64,000 nucleotides of DNA from Caballeronia sp. M1242. GTDB lineage: Bacteria > Pseudomonadota > Gammaproteobacteria > Burkholderiales > Burkholderiaceae. How positions within the stretch are numbered: position 1 is the stretch's first letter; every line of letters begins with the position of its first letter. The notes beneath the pieces were generated by a model that was not told the origin of the DNA, ran no database searches, and saw only the letters and a program-made list of their open reading frames with translations. Shown one piece after another: positions 24,279 to 36,689 of the stretch. Both the position numbers and the translations under genes were made by a program. The stretch lies in the NCBI RefSeq assembly GCF_017220215.1, contig NZ_CP071132.1:1-64000 (forward strand), given 5' to 3'.

Positions 24279-25225
24279 TGCAGCGATTCGCCTTTCCATT
24301 CCGGCACGTTGTGCGGCGGCTGCGTGGTGGTGCGGCGTTGCCATCCGAACGGCGCCATCACCTTTTCGCGCAGCGCGAAGCCTTCCCGCAGCTTGCCACG
24401 CGCGATCAGATGCAATGCCTCGTAAAGACGCGGCAGATGTTCGCCCGGCAGCCGCTCGACGCACTGCTTCCAGATGGCGTCGGCATGCTCGGGCGCGTCC
24501 CAGCGCAAGAACTGCATCATCGCGCGATGATAGACGTCGAAGCGATACGGATACTGACGCACCCCCGCCTGCGCCGCGGCGATGGCGGCCTCGGCGCTGC
24601 GCGCGTGCTCCATCGCATGTTTCATTTCATGCGCGGTCGGCACCGCGCGTTTGCGCAGCACAATTTCGATGACGCACTCGGCGTAACTGTCGGCGGTCTG
24701 GTCGGCGTCGGCTCGCGCGGCGTCGAAGTTGTCGCGCACCAGCGCGATGCGCTCGCAGTCCGCGGCATGCGACATGGCCTGCACCAACTCGACGACGTTC
24801 ACCGAGCGCGGCAGCCTGTTCTCTGTCTTGTAGATGGTGAAGCTCGTCTTGTGCCCGCCGTTGAAGCGGCTCGGCCAGACGCCCTTTCCGTAGAGATCCT
24901 CGTCCGGCACGGTCACGATGACATGGCCGCCCGGCTTCACGAGGTCGAGCCATCGCGCGAGCGCCTTGTGCGGATTGTTCTGCCGCGCGAGCACATGACT
25001 CGCATGAACGAAGTCGAATGCTGCGTCGCCCGCGCCATCCATCGTCGAAAGATCGCCCTTGTCCGCGGGCCACGACGTGATTTTGCCCATGCGCGGGAAC
25101 ACGTGCGCATGCGCCGAAAGCGGGTCGTCCGTCACGCCGATATCGAGTCCGTCGCCGACGAGGTAATGCTGCACGAATGCCGGTTCGCGGGAACGGCGCA
25201 GGCTTGCTTTGCTGGTTTCTTTCAT
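24263..25225 (-). pseudogene. Methyltransferase fused to TPR/GT9-type protein, cut off at its 3' end
   Basis: The ATG at 25225 (GAGGCGA upstream) opens a class I SAM-methyltransferase-like domain: GDGLDIGV near residue 30, HVLARQNNPHKALARWLDLV, then KPGGHVIVTVPDEDLYG. A TPR-like helical stretch follows (about residues 200-290). The last residues, VPEWKGESLHGK, are the conserved start of the glycosyltransferase part of TPR-GT9 proteins. The frame hits a stop three residues later at 24263, at the join with tpsB, so the catalytic part is lost. It lies eight bases after the end of the second HMW1C fragment on the same strand, as in an operon. Confidence 0.65.
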
Positions 25226-25232
25226 GATCGCC

Positions 25233-25472
25233 TCACTTCGCCGCGACAGCCACGGCCGCCGCGCTTGCCGCATCAGCGCGGCTCAGGTCCTTCAAAAGCG
25301 CCTGAATGCGCTCGCCCAAAATCTCCGGCCGGCCCCTGAAAATGAGCTTCTCGATGGCCTTCTTGCCCGCGAGCGAGCGCGCCAGATCCAGCCGTTCGCT
25401 GTCGTTCTGGATGAGACGCAGCGCCGCCGCCTTGTACTCGTCGTTGCTCTTCGCGACCATCCATTCAGGGAA
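25233..25472 (-). pseudogene. C-terminal fragment of a second HMW1C-type glycosyltransferase
   Basis: Seventy-nine codons from FPEWMVAKSNDEYKAAALRL to the stop are clearly paralogous to the tail of the plus-strand hmw1C-like gene (KAIEKLIFRGRPEILGERIQ against QAIEKLIFKGRPEILGERMQ). Everything upstream of Phe is missing: at 25465-25473 the sequence joins a glycosyltransferase fragment of the opposite strand. The cut falls at the same codon as the internal deletion in the other copy. Confidence 0.8.
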
Positions 25473-25923
25473 TCCGACGCACGAAAACGACGGACATCGT
25501 TCGCTGCCGTCGCTCGCGGTGCTGAACGATCTCTTCGCGATGGAAGGCATCGAATTCTTCAGCCTGCAAAAGGGCGCGGGCGCCGACGAAGCAGCCCGGT
25601 ATGCCACCGAGCGCGCGAACTTTCACGATGTGGGCGCGCGTCTCAACACAATGGCCGAGACGGCCAGCGCGATCGCGGCGCTGGATCTCGTCCTGACCGT
25701 GGATACGTCCGTCGCGCACGTCGCGGGCGCGATGGGCAAGCCGGTCTGGCTGATGTTGCCGTTCTACGGTGACTGGCGCTGGCACTACACGCGCGAAAAC
25801 AGTCCGTGGTACCCGACCATGCGCCTGTTCCGCCGCCGCTTCGGTGGCGACTGGTCGGAAGTCGTCGCGCGCATCGGCGGGCACTTGCGGTATCAGCTGG
25901 CGATGAAGGCATCGGCCGTATGA
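25468..25923 (+). pseudogene. C-terminal fragment of a TPR/GT9-type glycosyltransferase
   Basis: About 151 codons from GNPTHENDGHRSLPSL to the stop match the end of GT9-like (heptosyltransferase-type) TPR proteins. Signposts are FFSLQKG, ALDLVLTVDTSVAHVAGAMG, PVWLMLPFYGDWRWH and SPWYPTMRLFRR. The fragment has no start or N-terminus. It probably belongs to the same original gene as the truncated methyltransferase-TPR reading frame, but faces the other way and lacks about 100 residues between the two parts. An intrinsic terminator follows at 26141. Confidence 0.75.
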
Positions 25924-25956
25924 CGAGCCGCTGATCGAGCGCTTGCATCGAATGAA

Positions 25957-25974
25957 TCGAAATCCGTCTATATC
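25957..25974 (+). promoter_or_regulatory. Weak copy of the shared upstream element
   Basis: TCGAAATCCGTCTATATC keeps TCGAA and TCTATAT of the consensus. It lies in the 480-base gap after the glycosyltransferase fragment, which otherwise holds a terminator and a second weak copy at 26224, and no gene that I can see. Confidence 0.25.
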
Positions 25975-26140
25975 GTGTGACCTCGCGCGGGAGTGAGAAT
26001 GTAAGCGACCTGCGATGTCCGGGAAAGGTTGCGCGCCGCCCTTCATGGCGCGCGCGGCCGGCATGGCCAGCGAGGAGAGCGGTAGTCGCCACGCGCGCCC
26101 ATTCGCCCCGGACCACCGATTTTTTCTTCGACCCAGTTCG

Positions 26141-26166
26141 CCGCCTTACCCGGGCGGTTTTTTTTT
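26141..26166 (+). terminator. Intrinsic terminator after the glycosyltransferase fragment
   Basis: CCGCC, short loop, GGCGG, then nine T residues. It marks the end of the glycosylation/secretion region. Confidence 0.85.
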
Positions 26167-26223
26167 GCTGGAGACAACTGCCCGACGAGCGACACGGTGC
26201 GTCAGTCACGCTGACAGACGTTA

Positions 26224-26241
26224 TCGACATTGTTCGATATA
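26224..26241 (+). promoter_or_regulatory. Weak copy of the shared upstream element
   Basis: TCGACATTGTTCGATATA, about 165 bases before the small membrane protein gene at 26405, matches the consensus except for G in place of T in TTCTAT. Confidence 0.25.
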
Positions 26242-26404
26242 TCGCGCGATAACGTTTGACTAAAGTCATGAGTCGATGCCACAGCGGGTCGACGCAAGCC
26301 GCATGTGCAGGGTTCGGCGAAAGTCTCGCCGCACGCAGATGCATCGCGCTGGGCGAGGCGGTCGTCTCGCTCGTGGCCAGCCGCATTCCTAGTCAGGTGC
26401 TCTT

Positions 26405-26833
26405 ATGTTGGTTTCGGATTCGATCAGCCAGGCCTTTCGCAAGTGTTGTGAAGCAGTGGGAATCGCATCGACGTTCCTGATGCCGGCGTTCTTCACGCTG
26501 TCGTTCGTCATTCTCGCTGCGTTGGGAACGGGTAGATCGGAGTCCGTACTAATAAGAACGGTGGCGGTCGTCTTCATCGCGTCCATGATCGTGATCACGG
26601 GCATGCTCCTCGCGGAGAGCCGGCAATACAAAAAGCACGGGACGTCGCAGGTCACGTCGATTCCGTTGCGTCACCTGGCTCAGCCCGCGCCGCAACGGGA
26701 AGCACCCCCTCAAGCGGACGGCGAACGATGCGACAGCAGCAAGCCGCGTTGCCGCCTGTGCCGCAGCGGCGGCCGGCGCGTGCGCCTCGGCTGCCTGACT
26801 CCTGGAGCCTACTGTGAAGACCGGAATGAATAG
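26405..26833 (+). CDS. Small membrane protein of unknown function
   Basis: A 142-residue reading frame with two likely membrane segments (about residues 18-43 and 50-70: LMPAFFTLSFVILAALG and VAVVFIASMIVITGML) and a polar tail. The first 85 residues look like real protein. The Cys/Arg/Pro-rich remainder does not and may reflect a frameshift or a late stop. I do not recognise a family. It precedes the RcsB-like regulator by about 220 bases. Confidence 0.5.
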   Translation: MLVSDSISQAFRKCCEAVGIASTFLMPAFFTLSFVILAALGTGRSESVLIRTVAVVFIASMIVITGMLLAESRQYKKHGTSQVTSIPLRHLAQPAPQREAPPQADGERCDSSKPRCRLCRSGGRRVRLGCLTPGAYCEDRNE

Positions 26834-26952
26834 CGTCGCTTCGGACCCGGCCGGCCTTGCGTCGATGCAAGCGCTGTCCCCCGTCTTTCAATGCGATTCC
26901 ACCTATCCTAAAATGGCCACAGGGCATGCCCGCCCGGTCGGGAGACGTGGCG

Positions 26953-27054
26953 ATGAACTGGTCTGTTCGTCTGTTGCTTCAATTGCGCCAAGCAGCGCGT
27001 CTGTTTCGTGTTTCGATGCAAACGCGCATAGCGCCGGCGAGGGTGTGCCTATGA
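26953..27054 (+). CDS. 33-residue leader peptide coupled to the RcsB-like regulator
   Basis: The ATG at 26953 is preceded by GGGAGACG at ideal spacing. The peptide is basic and hydrophobic (MNWSVRLLLQLRQAARLF...). Its TGA overlaps the ATG of the response regulator as ATGA at 27051-27054, so translation of one could feed the other. A TATCCTAAAAT about 40 bases upstream may be a -10 region. The product may matter less than the act of translation. Confidence 0.5.
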   Translation: MNWSVRLLLQLRQAARLFRVSMQTRIAPARVCL

Positions 27055-27715
27055 ATGGACACACGAGACCGATCCGCGTGGTGCTGGCCGATGACCATCC
27101 CATCGTGTTGATGGCCGTCTCCGATCAGTTTTCCAAGCTTGCGGGTTTCACGATCACGGCCACGGTGAACTCGGGAGCGGATCTCGTGCGCGCGCTCGAA
27201 AAGGAGCCGGCCGATCTGGTCATCACCGATCTCGTGATGCAGGGCGACGAAGAAGTGGAACTCGACGGCTTGCGTCTCGTGAGCAAGCTGCGCCGCTCTT
27301 ATCCCGAAGTGCCGCTCGTCGTCCTCACGATGATGACGAGCGGGGGCATGTTTCACGAGCTCTGCAAGCTGGGCGTCGCCGCCATCGTCAGCAAGGAGGA
27401 GCCGGCGAGCGAGCTCGCGCAGATCAGCGTGCGCGCGCTTTCGACGAAGGAAACCCTCTTCTCGCCGAAGATTCAGCTTCGCCTCGCGCGCGAAGGCTCC
27501 ACGACGAAGGACCTTGCGCGCGAACAGCCGCTTTCTCCGCGCGAGCTGGAAGTGGTGCGCCTCTTCGCGCAGGGGCTTTCGGTGACCGAGATCGCGCGCA
27601 CGCTGAACCGTTCCGTGCCGACGGTCGCGACACAGAAACGCTCCGCCATGCGCAAGCTGCATGTGGAGAACCACGTAGACCTCGTTAAATACGCCGCGAA
27701 GACAGGGTTGGCCTG

Positions 27716-27716
<1 letters not shown>
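27051..27716 (+). CDS. RcsB-like response regulator
   Basis: A 221-residue regulator with the start ADDHPIVLMAV, phospho-acceptor D60 in LVITDLVMQG, VLTMMTSGG as the switch region and K in AAIVSKEEP. The C-terminal HTH (LSPRELEVVRLFAQGLSVTE, then IARTLNRSVPTVATQKRSAM) closely resembles RcsB, more so than the tandem pair at 18.7-20.1 kb. The ATG at 27051 matches the RcsB start; the longer frame from 26814 adds residues with no homology. Its stop overlaps the kinase start (TGATG). Probably phosphorylated through the kinase's HPt domain. Confidence 0.88.
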
Positions 27717-31012
<3,296 letters not shown>

Positions 31013-31021
31013 CGCCCGTCG

Positions 31022-32728
31022 TCACATTCGATGCGTGGGCGCGGCGAGCGCGTCCAGTTCTTCGCGCGCCGCGAGCGCGTCGTCTTTCGAGAAGCGGTAG
31101 CCGCCGCGGCCTTCGGTCTTCGCTTCGTAGAGCGCGATGTCGGCCCGCTTGAGCGCGCGCTCGAACGATTCGCCCGGCTTCGCAAGCGCAATGCCGATGC
31201 TCACGCCCAGCGTCACGACCACGCCCGCGTCGAGTTCATAAGGCAACGACAGATCGCGCACGATGCGCCGCGCGAACGCGATGCTCGCGGCATCCGCGAA
31301 GTAGGTCGCGACCACGGCGAACTCGTCGCCGCCCAGACGCGCCGCGAGTTCGCCATGCCGCATCGCGTTGCGCAGACGGTCCGCGACGCGTCGCAGCAGT
31401 TCGTCGCCCGCATCGTGACCGTGCGAATCGTTGACGTGCTTGAAGCCGTCCAGATCGACGTACATCACCATGACCTTCTCGCGGTGCGCGCTGCCCGCGA
31501 TCAGGCGCTCGGCGTGGTCGCTCAGATAACGCCGGTTCGGCAGGCCGGTCAGCGAGTCGTGATGCGCCCAGTGCAAAATCTTCGCTTCCGCGCGGCGGCG
31601 CGCGGTCACGTCCTCGACGATGATCACCGCGCTGCCGTCCGGCACCGGATCGCGGCTCAGTTCCAGCTGGCGGCCATCGGGCAGCGCGAGTTCGAGCGGG
31701 GCGTGGCCGTCCTTCAGCCACTCGCCGCAGCGCGCGGTCAACTTCGCGCGCTGCGATTCGCCATGCTCGGCGAGCGCCAGATAGCCGATGAACTCGGGCA
31801 GCGCCACGCCGATGCGCAGCATGTCGGCGGTCGCGCCGAAAAGCTGCGCCACCTTGCGATTCGCGATGACGACCGCGCCCGCCGCGTCGATCGTGCAGAG
31901 GCCGTGCGGCATGTGCGCGAGCGCGGCGTCGAAGCGCGCGGCCAGTTCCGCGTGCTCTTCCTCAGCCGTCATCAACGCAACGAGATTGCGATAGTGGCGG
32001 CGCACGACGACGCTCATCGCGCCGATATAGACGACGAGCGGCGGCACGAGCATCCAGTAACCGGCGGGGCCAAGAAGCGCGCCCACGCCGATCGGCACGC
32101 TGCCCGCGCAAACCTGCGAGATCGCGAGATGCGGCACGCCCGCGTTGCGCGACGCAATGCCGCCGAGCATGCCGGCCGTCACCATGATTGCGAGCGAGGC
32201 GAGCATGGCGTCGCCGGACATGACGCAGGCCATCGCGCCCAGGCCGGTCAAGCCGCAGGCGATGAGCCCGAACGGCGCATAGCGCCGCGCCCACGGCGCC
32301 GGTTCGGGCGAGCGCTGTCGCCGCGCCGCCCGATAGCGGCACACGACAATCACGCGCGCGGCGAGAACCAGCGCGTCCGCAATGAACCACGCGACGGTCC
32401 ACGGCGCGCGCACGCGCACGAGCGCGACCAGCGCGACGAACGCGGTCGAGCCGCCTGCGAGCAGCAGCGGGCGAATGTCGTCGAGCAGGGTGAAGAGGAG
32501 CGAGGAGCGAATGCAGGGCGTGATGCGCCCGTCGTCCGTTGCCGGTGTCGCCAAAAGGGAATCGAGCAAGGACGAGGAACCTGACATGCGAGATACCGGC
32601 GAACCGGAAAAATACGGGGAAGGCATCGGTGAAGCGCGGGCTGATCCGGCGGGCACCGTCATATGCGGGTTTACGGCAGGTCGGTCGAAAACTGAAAGAG
32701 GCGAGCGGTCAGCAGGCGCTATTGTCAT
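31022..32728 (-). CDS. Membrane diguanylate cyclase (GGDEF) with PAS domain
   Basis: About 568 residues: five or six membrane segments in the N-terminal half, a PAS-like region (FDAALAHMPHGLCTIDAAGA onward) and a GGDEF domain with intact motif at residues 466-470. There is no EAL domain, so it should make c-di-GMP. The start is uncertain: the frame opens at 32728, but ATGs at 32662, 32626 and 32587 (MSGSSSLLDS) are possible and none has a strong ribosome binding site. Divergent from aroQ and convergent with the RcsC-like gene, nine bases from its stop. Confidence 0.88.
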   Translation of the reverse strand: MTIAPADRSPLSVFDRPAVNPHMTVPAGSARASPMPSPYFSGSPVSRMSGSSSLLDSLLATPATDDGRITPCIRSSLLFTLLDDIRPLLLAGGSTAFVALVALVRVRAPWTVAWFIADALVLAARVIVVCRYRAARRQRSPEPAPWARRYAPFGLIACGLTGLGAMACVMSGDAMLASLAIMVTAGMLGGIASRNAGVPHLAISQVCAGSVPIGVGALLGPAGYWMLVPPLVVYIGAMSVVVRRHYRNLVALMTAEEEHAELAARFDAALAHMPHGLCTIDAAGAVVIANRKVAQLFGATADMLRIGVALPEFIGYLALAEHGESQRAKLTARCGEWLKDGHAPLELALPDGRQLELSRDPVPDGSAVIIVEDVTARRRAEAKILHWAHHDSLTGLPNRRYLSDHAERLIAGSAHREKVMVMYVDLDGFKHVNDSHGHDAGDELLRRVADRLRNAMRHGELAARLGGDEFAVVATYFADAASIAFARRIVRDLSLPYELDAGVVVTLGVSIGIALAKPGESFERALKRADIALYEAKTEGRGGYRFSKDDALAAREELDALAAPTHRM

Positions 32729-32795
32729 CGCGCGAGCCGGCCTTCAGAATCTGCGCATCCCTTAACGCACGCTGCTCATCCTTCGAGGACACACC

Positions 32796-33233
32796 ATGGC
32801 AAAGATCCTGACGCTGCACGGCGTCAACCTCAACATGTTCGGCAAGCGCGATCCGAAGCAGTACGGCACCGCGACGCTCGCGCAGATCGACGAGCAACTG
32901 GCCGCGCTCGGCAAGGAACTGGGCGTCGAAGTCGAGTGCTACCAGACCAACATCGAAGGCGAGATGTGCTCGCGCATCCATCAGGCGTTCAGCGATAACG
33001 TCGATGCAGTCGTCATCAACGCGGGCGCGTGGACGCATTACAGCTACGCGATCCGCGATGCGCTCGCCATTCTGACCGTGCCCATCATCGAGGTGCATAT
33101 GTCGAACGTTCACGCGCGGGAAGCGTTCCGGCACGTGTCCGTGTTCTCCGAAGTCGTCAAAGGGCAAATCTGCGGCTTCGGCGTGGAAAGCTATCTGCTC
33201 GGCCTGCGCGCGGCGGTATCGGCGATCAAGTGA
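32796..33233 (+). CDS. aroQ: Type II 3-dehydroquinate dehydratase
   Basis: A 145-residue enzyme that dehydrates 3-dehydroquinate in the shikimate pathway. Family landmarks are HGVNLNMFGKRDP (usually GPNLN), the catalytic Tyr just after it in KQYG, NIEGEMCSRIHQA, INAGAWTHYSYAIRDAL and the EVHMSN loop. The variant first motif suggests one of several aroQ paralogues common in this group, possibly used in quinate breakdown. GAGGA upstream gives a good ribosome binding site. Confidence 0.92.
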   Translation: MAKILTLHGVNLNMFGKRDPKQYGTATLAQIDEQLAALGKELGVEVECYQTNIEGEMCSRIHQAFSDNVDAVVINAGAWTHYSYAIRDALAILTVPIIEVHMSNVHAREAFRHVSVFSEVVKGQICGFGVESYLLGLRAAVSAIK

Positions 33234-33255
33234 CGCCGCGCCGCGTGTTGAGCCG

Positions 33256-33417
33256 TTACGCGCGGCTCGCGTCTTTCACGCTGGCGGCGGCGGCGCGGCG
33301 CGCGCGGCTTTGCACGGGCACCGGCTTGCGCTCGCGCAGCGTCGCGCCGCGGATGAACAACACGGCGAACAGCGCGCAAACGGTCCAGACGATGGCGATG
33401 ATGGTCAGGTAGTTCAT
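33256..33417 (-). CDS. Small single-pass membrane protein, 53 residues
   Basis: An ATG at 33417 with GAGGAA upstream opens a 53-residue protein: one N-terminal membrane helix (YLTIIAIVWTVCALFAVLFI) followed by a basic tail rich in Arg and Ala. The codon use, start signal and amphipathic tail argue for a real gene. No function is known to me. Confidence 0.65.
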   Translation of the reverse strand: MNYLTIIAIVWTVCALFAVLFIRGATLRERKPVPVQSRARRAAAASVKDASRA

Positions 33418-33462
33418 TGTCGTATTCCTCGATTCGATGCGTGTTCTTGTGAGGCGTGGTGC

Positions 33463-33732
33463 TCAGGCTTGGGCGACGGGCATGGCGAGCAGCCGGCCGA
33501 TCAGCCTTTGCGCGATTGCGTGCTGCCCGGCCAGCGTTTCTGCGGCGTCGGCGGCGGCATCCGCGTTGACCTGCGTGCGCACCTGCGCGGCGAGGCGCAG
33601 CACGTTGTCCGATGCCGTCCGGAGTTCAGCGAGCAGGTCGGCTTCGAAAGCCGCCATGCCGGCGTGCGATTCGATTGCGCCGAGAATCGCCGTCTGCTGC
33701 GGCGTGCCATTCGTTTGCGTCGTCTGGAACAT
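33463..33732 (-). CDS. Small alanine-rich helical protein, unknown function
   Basis: An 89-residue protein starting MFQTTQTNGTPQQTAILG with GGGGAAG upstream. It is almost wholly helical and Ala-rich (VRTQVNADAAADAAETLAG), somewhat phasin-like in composition, but I cannot assign it to the phasin family. A longer frame from 33762 lacks a ribosome binding site. Confidence 0.6.
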   Translation of the reverse strand: MFQTTQTNGTPQQTAILGAIESHAGMAAFEADLLAELRTASDNVLRLAAQVRTQVNADAAADAAETLAGQHAIAQRLIGRLLAMPVAQA

Positions 33733-34054
33733 GTTGGCTTCCCCGTAAGTGGATGAATCCATTCTGCGCGGGGAGCGTCCGAATCAATCCTCCGAAAAAG
33801 ACCTGATTCCCGGTTCAGTTTGATCTCTTGACGACTCGCCCTCGCGCCCCATGAGGGTGCGGAGTCCATCCGACAAGGCTTCCCGGGGCGTCGGGGCGGT
33901 AAAATCGCGTGTTTTTCCGCGCGCCGTGAAGCACGGTTCGGCGAGTGTTCGCCCTGTACAGTCGCCCGTCGCACGAAAAAACAACACTTTTCGCGTTTTC
34001 CGGCAAGGCAGGCAGAGCGGCGCGCGTCCTTGGCAGTTCAGGCAGAGATCGACA
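33733..34054. promoter_or_regulatory. Intergenic region upstream of the aromatic amino-acid permease
   Basis: About 320 bases without a gene. It holds a small hairpin near 33838-33860 (CGCGCCCC / GGGTGCG) and a -10-like GTAAAAT at about 33899. The permease promoter is probably here. Confidence 0.35.
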
Positions 34055-35449
34055 ATGGCTTCAGGCAACAACCCGGCAGCAGCGCAGCACGAAACACTCA
34101 GGCGCGGACTCAAGAGCCGCCACATTCAACTCATTGCGCTCGGCGGCGCCATCGGCACGGGGCTTTTCTTAGGCGTCGCGCAGACCATCAAGCTCGCCGG
34201 GCCGTCCGTGCTGCTCGGCTACGCGATCGCCGGGATGATGGCGTTTTTCATCATGCGGCAGTTGGGGGAAATGGTCGTCGACGAGCCCGTGGCCGGCTCG
34301 TTCAGCCATTTCGCCGACAAATACTGGGGTCACGCGGCCGGCTTCGTGTCCGGCTGGAACTACTGGGCCGTGTATATCCTCGTGAGCATGGCCGAGCTGT
34401 CCGCGGTCGGCATCTATATGCAGTACTGGTGGCCGGCGCTGCCGCCGTGGGTATCGGCGCTCGCGTGCTTCGCGATTGTTAACGCAATCAATCTGACGAG
34501 CGTGAAGTCGTACGGCGAGCTCGAATTCTGGTTTGCCATCGTGAAAGTCGCGGCGATCGTCGGCATGATTCTGTTCGGCGGCTATCTGCTCGTGTCGGGT
34601 CACGCGGGGCCGCAGGCGAGCGTCGCGAACCTCTGGCGGCTCGGCGGCTTCTTCCCGTACGGCGCGAGCGGTCTCGTGATGTCGATGGCCGTCATCATGT
34701 TCTCGTTCGGCGGGCTGGAACTGGTCGGCATCACGGCGGCCGAAGCCGAGGACCCGTCGCGCAGCATTCCTCGCGCGACGAATCAGGTCATCTACCGCAT
34801 TCTCATTTTCTATATCGGCGCGCTCGGCGTGCTGCTTTCGCTGTATCCGTGGGACAAGGTCGCCACCGGCGGCAGCCCGTTCGTGCTGATTTTCCGCGAG
34901 ATGAACAGCACGTTGGTCGCGAACGTGCTGAACGTGATCGTGCTGACGGCCGCGCTTTCCGTGTACAACAGCGGCGTCTATGCCAATAGCCGCATGCTCT
35001 ACGGCCTCGCGCAGCAGGGCAACGCGCCGCGTGCGTTGCGCCACGTGAGCGCGCGCGGCATTCCACTCGCGGCGCTCTTCGTGTCGGCCGTCGTGACGGC
35101 GGCGTGCGTGCTGATCAATTACTTCATTCCGGGCCGCGCGTTCGAACTGCTGATGGGGCTCGCGGTATCGGCGCTCATCATCAACTGGGCGATGATCAGC
35201 ATCATTCATTTGAAGTTCCGCCGCCACAAGCGCGAGCAGGGCGCGGCCACGACCTTCAAGAGTCTCGGTTATCCGTTCACGAACTATCTGTGTCTTGCGT
35301 TCGTCGCGGGCATCGTGTGGGTGATGTACGAGACGCCGGGCCTGCGGCTATCCGTCTATCTCATTCCTATCTGGCTGGCGGTTCTCGGAATCGGCTACTA
35401 TCTCAGAACCAAGGGCGCCGCGCGCCGTCCCGCTCATCCTTCGTCCTGA
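34055..35449 (+). CDS. aroP: Aromatic amino-acid permease (AroP/PheP family)
   Basis: A 464-residue APC-superfamily permease with 12 membrane segments. It begins with the family signature LKSRHIQLIALGGAIGTGLF and continues MRQLGEMVVDEPVAGSFSHF, WGHAAGFVSGWNYW and YGELEFWFAIVKVAAI, closest in pattern to AroP. It imports Phe, Tyr and Trp with protons. The ATG at 34055 puts the first signature at the expected distance; the frame open from 33851 is not family-like. The next gene, 22 bases downstream, is an aromatic aminotransferase, so the pair forms an uptake and use operon. Confidence 0.88.
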   Translation: MASGNNPAAAQHETLRRGLKSRHIQLIALGGAIGTGLFLGVAQTIKLAGPSVLLGYAIAGMMAFFIMRQLGEMVVDEPVAGSFSHFADKYWGHAAGFVSGWNYWAVYILVSMAELSAVGIYMQYWWPALPPWVSALACFAIVNAINLTSVKSYGELEFWFAIVKVAAIVGMILFGGYLLVSGHAGPQASVANLWRLGGFFPYGASGLVMSMAVIMFSFGGLELVGITAAEAEDPSRSIPRATNQVIYRILIFYIGALGVLLSLYPWDKVATGGSPFVLIFREMNSTLVANVLNVIVLTAALSVYNSGVYANSRMLYGLAQQGNAPRALRHVSARGIPLAALFVSAVVTAACVLINYFIPGRAFELLMGLAVSALIINWAMISIIHLKFRRHKREQGAATTFKSLGYPFTNYLCLAFVAGIVWVMYETPGLRLSVYLIPIWLAVLGIGYYLRTKGAARRPAHPSS

Positions 35450-35471
35450 ATCTAGTCCTGATACCCAGACC

Positions 35472-36668
35472 ATGTTCGAACATATCGATGCCTACCCCGG
35501 CGACCCGATCCTCTCGCTGAACGAAAACTTTCAGAAGGACCCGCGCACGAACAAGGTCAATCTGAGCATCGGCATCTATTTCGACGACGCCGGCCGCTTG
35601 CCCGTCATGCAGGCGGTGCGCGAAGCCGAACTCTCGATTCTCCAAGAGCTCGGCCCGAAGCCGTATCTGCCGATGGCCGGTTTCGCGCATTATCGCGATG
35701 CCGTGCAGGCGCTCGTATTCGGCACGGGCAGCACGGCGCGCGCCGAAGGCCGCATCGCGAGCGTGCAGACGCTCGGCGGCTCGGGCGCGCTGAAGGTGGG
35801 CGCGGACTTCATCAAGCGATACTTTCCGGCGTCGAAGGTATGGGTGAGCGATCCGACGTGGGAGAACCATCGCTTCATCTTCGAGCGCGCGGGCTTCGAA
35901 GTGAACACGTATCCGTACTACGACGAAGCCACCGGCGGCCTGCGCTTCGACGCGATGCTCGAAGCCATCGACGCGTTGCCGGCAAAGAGCGTCGTGCTGC
36001 TGCATGCGTGCTGCCACAATCCGACCGGCGTGGACCTCGACGAAGCGCAGTGGGTCAAGATCATCGACGTGCTGCATAAGCGCGACCTGCTGCCGTTCGT
36101 CGACATGGCGTATCAGGGTTTCGGCTCGGGGCTCGAAGACGACGCGTTCGCCGTGCGCGAGCTTGCGCGCCGTGGCGTGCCCGCGTTCGTCGCGAATTCG
36201 TTTTCGAAGAACTTCTCGCTCTATGGCGAGCGTTGCGGCGGCCTGCATGTGATCTGCGACGATGCCGCCGAAGCCGACCGCGTGCTCGGCCAACTGACGA
36301 GCGCGGTGCGCGCCAATTACAGCAATCCGCCGACGCACGGCGCGAAGATCGTGACCAAGGTGCTGACGACGCCGGAACTCGCACAGTCGTGGAAAGATGA
36401 ACTCGCGGCGATGTGCGGACGCATCGCACGCATGCGCCGCGCGATTCACGATGGCCTGCGCGAGCATGTGCATGGCGAGGCGTTGTCGCGTTACGTCAAA
36501 CAGCGCGGCATGTTCACCTACACGGGTCTCGAAGCGCCGCAAGTGGACCGTCTGCGCGAGGAATTCGGCGTGTATATCCTGCGTTCGGGGCGCATGTGCG
36601 TCGCGGGGCTGAACGAGAGCAACGTGCAGATCGTCGTCGACGCCATCGGCAAGGTGCTGGCGAAGTAA
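35472..36668 (+). CDS. tyrB: Aromatic amino-acid aminotransferase (TyrB-like)
   Basis: A 398-residue PLP enzyme of the AAT-I family. The PLP lysine is K246 in NSFSKNFSLYGERCG. HACCHNPTGVDL binds the phosphate and substrate, and the final RMCVAGLN carries the carboxylate-binding Arg. Length and the start MFEHIDAYPGDPILSLNE fit TyrB/AspC; the neighbouring permease favours aromatic substrates. Aspartate aminotransferase activity is a normal side activity of this group. Confidence 0.88.
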   Translation: MFEHIDAYPGDPILSLNENFQKDPRTNKVNLSIGIYFDDAGRLPVMQAVREAELSILQELGPKPYLPMAGFAHYRDAVQALVFGTGSTARAEGRIASVQTLGGSGALKVGADFIKRYFPASKVWVSDPTWENHRFIFERAGFEVNTYPYYDEATGGLRFDAMLEAIDALPAKSVVLLHACCHNPTGVDLDEAQWVKIIDVLHKRDLLPFVDMAYQGFGSGLEDDAFAVRELARRGVPAFVANSFSKNFSLYGERCGGLHVICDDAAEADRVLGQLTSAVRANYSNPPTHGAKIVTKVLTTPELAQSWKDELAAMCGRIARMRRAIHDGLREHVHGEALSRYVKQRGMFTYTGLEAPQVDRLREEFGVYILRSGRMCVAGLNESNVQIVVDAIGKVLAK

Positions 36669-36689
36669 GGCGTCGGCCACGCAATCGCT

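Noticed and set aside
24272..25470. A site-specific DNA invertase switch as the cause of the inverted segment
   Set aside because: The words at the two joins are short and imperfect, no invertase gene is in the window, and re-inversion would not restore intact genes because sequence is also missing.
26814..27050. 79-codon N-terminal extension of the RcsB-like regulator
   Set aside because: The extra residues resemble nothing, and the family start coincides with the internal ATG at 27051.
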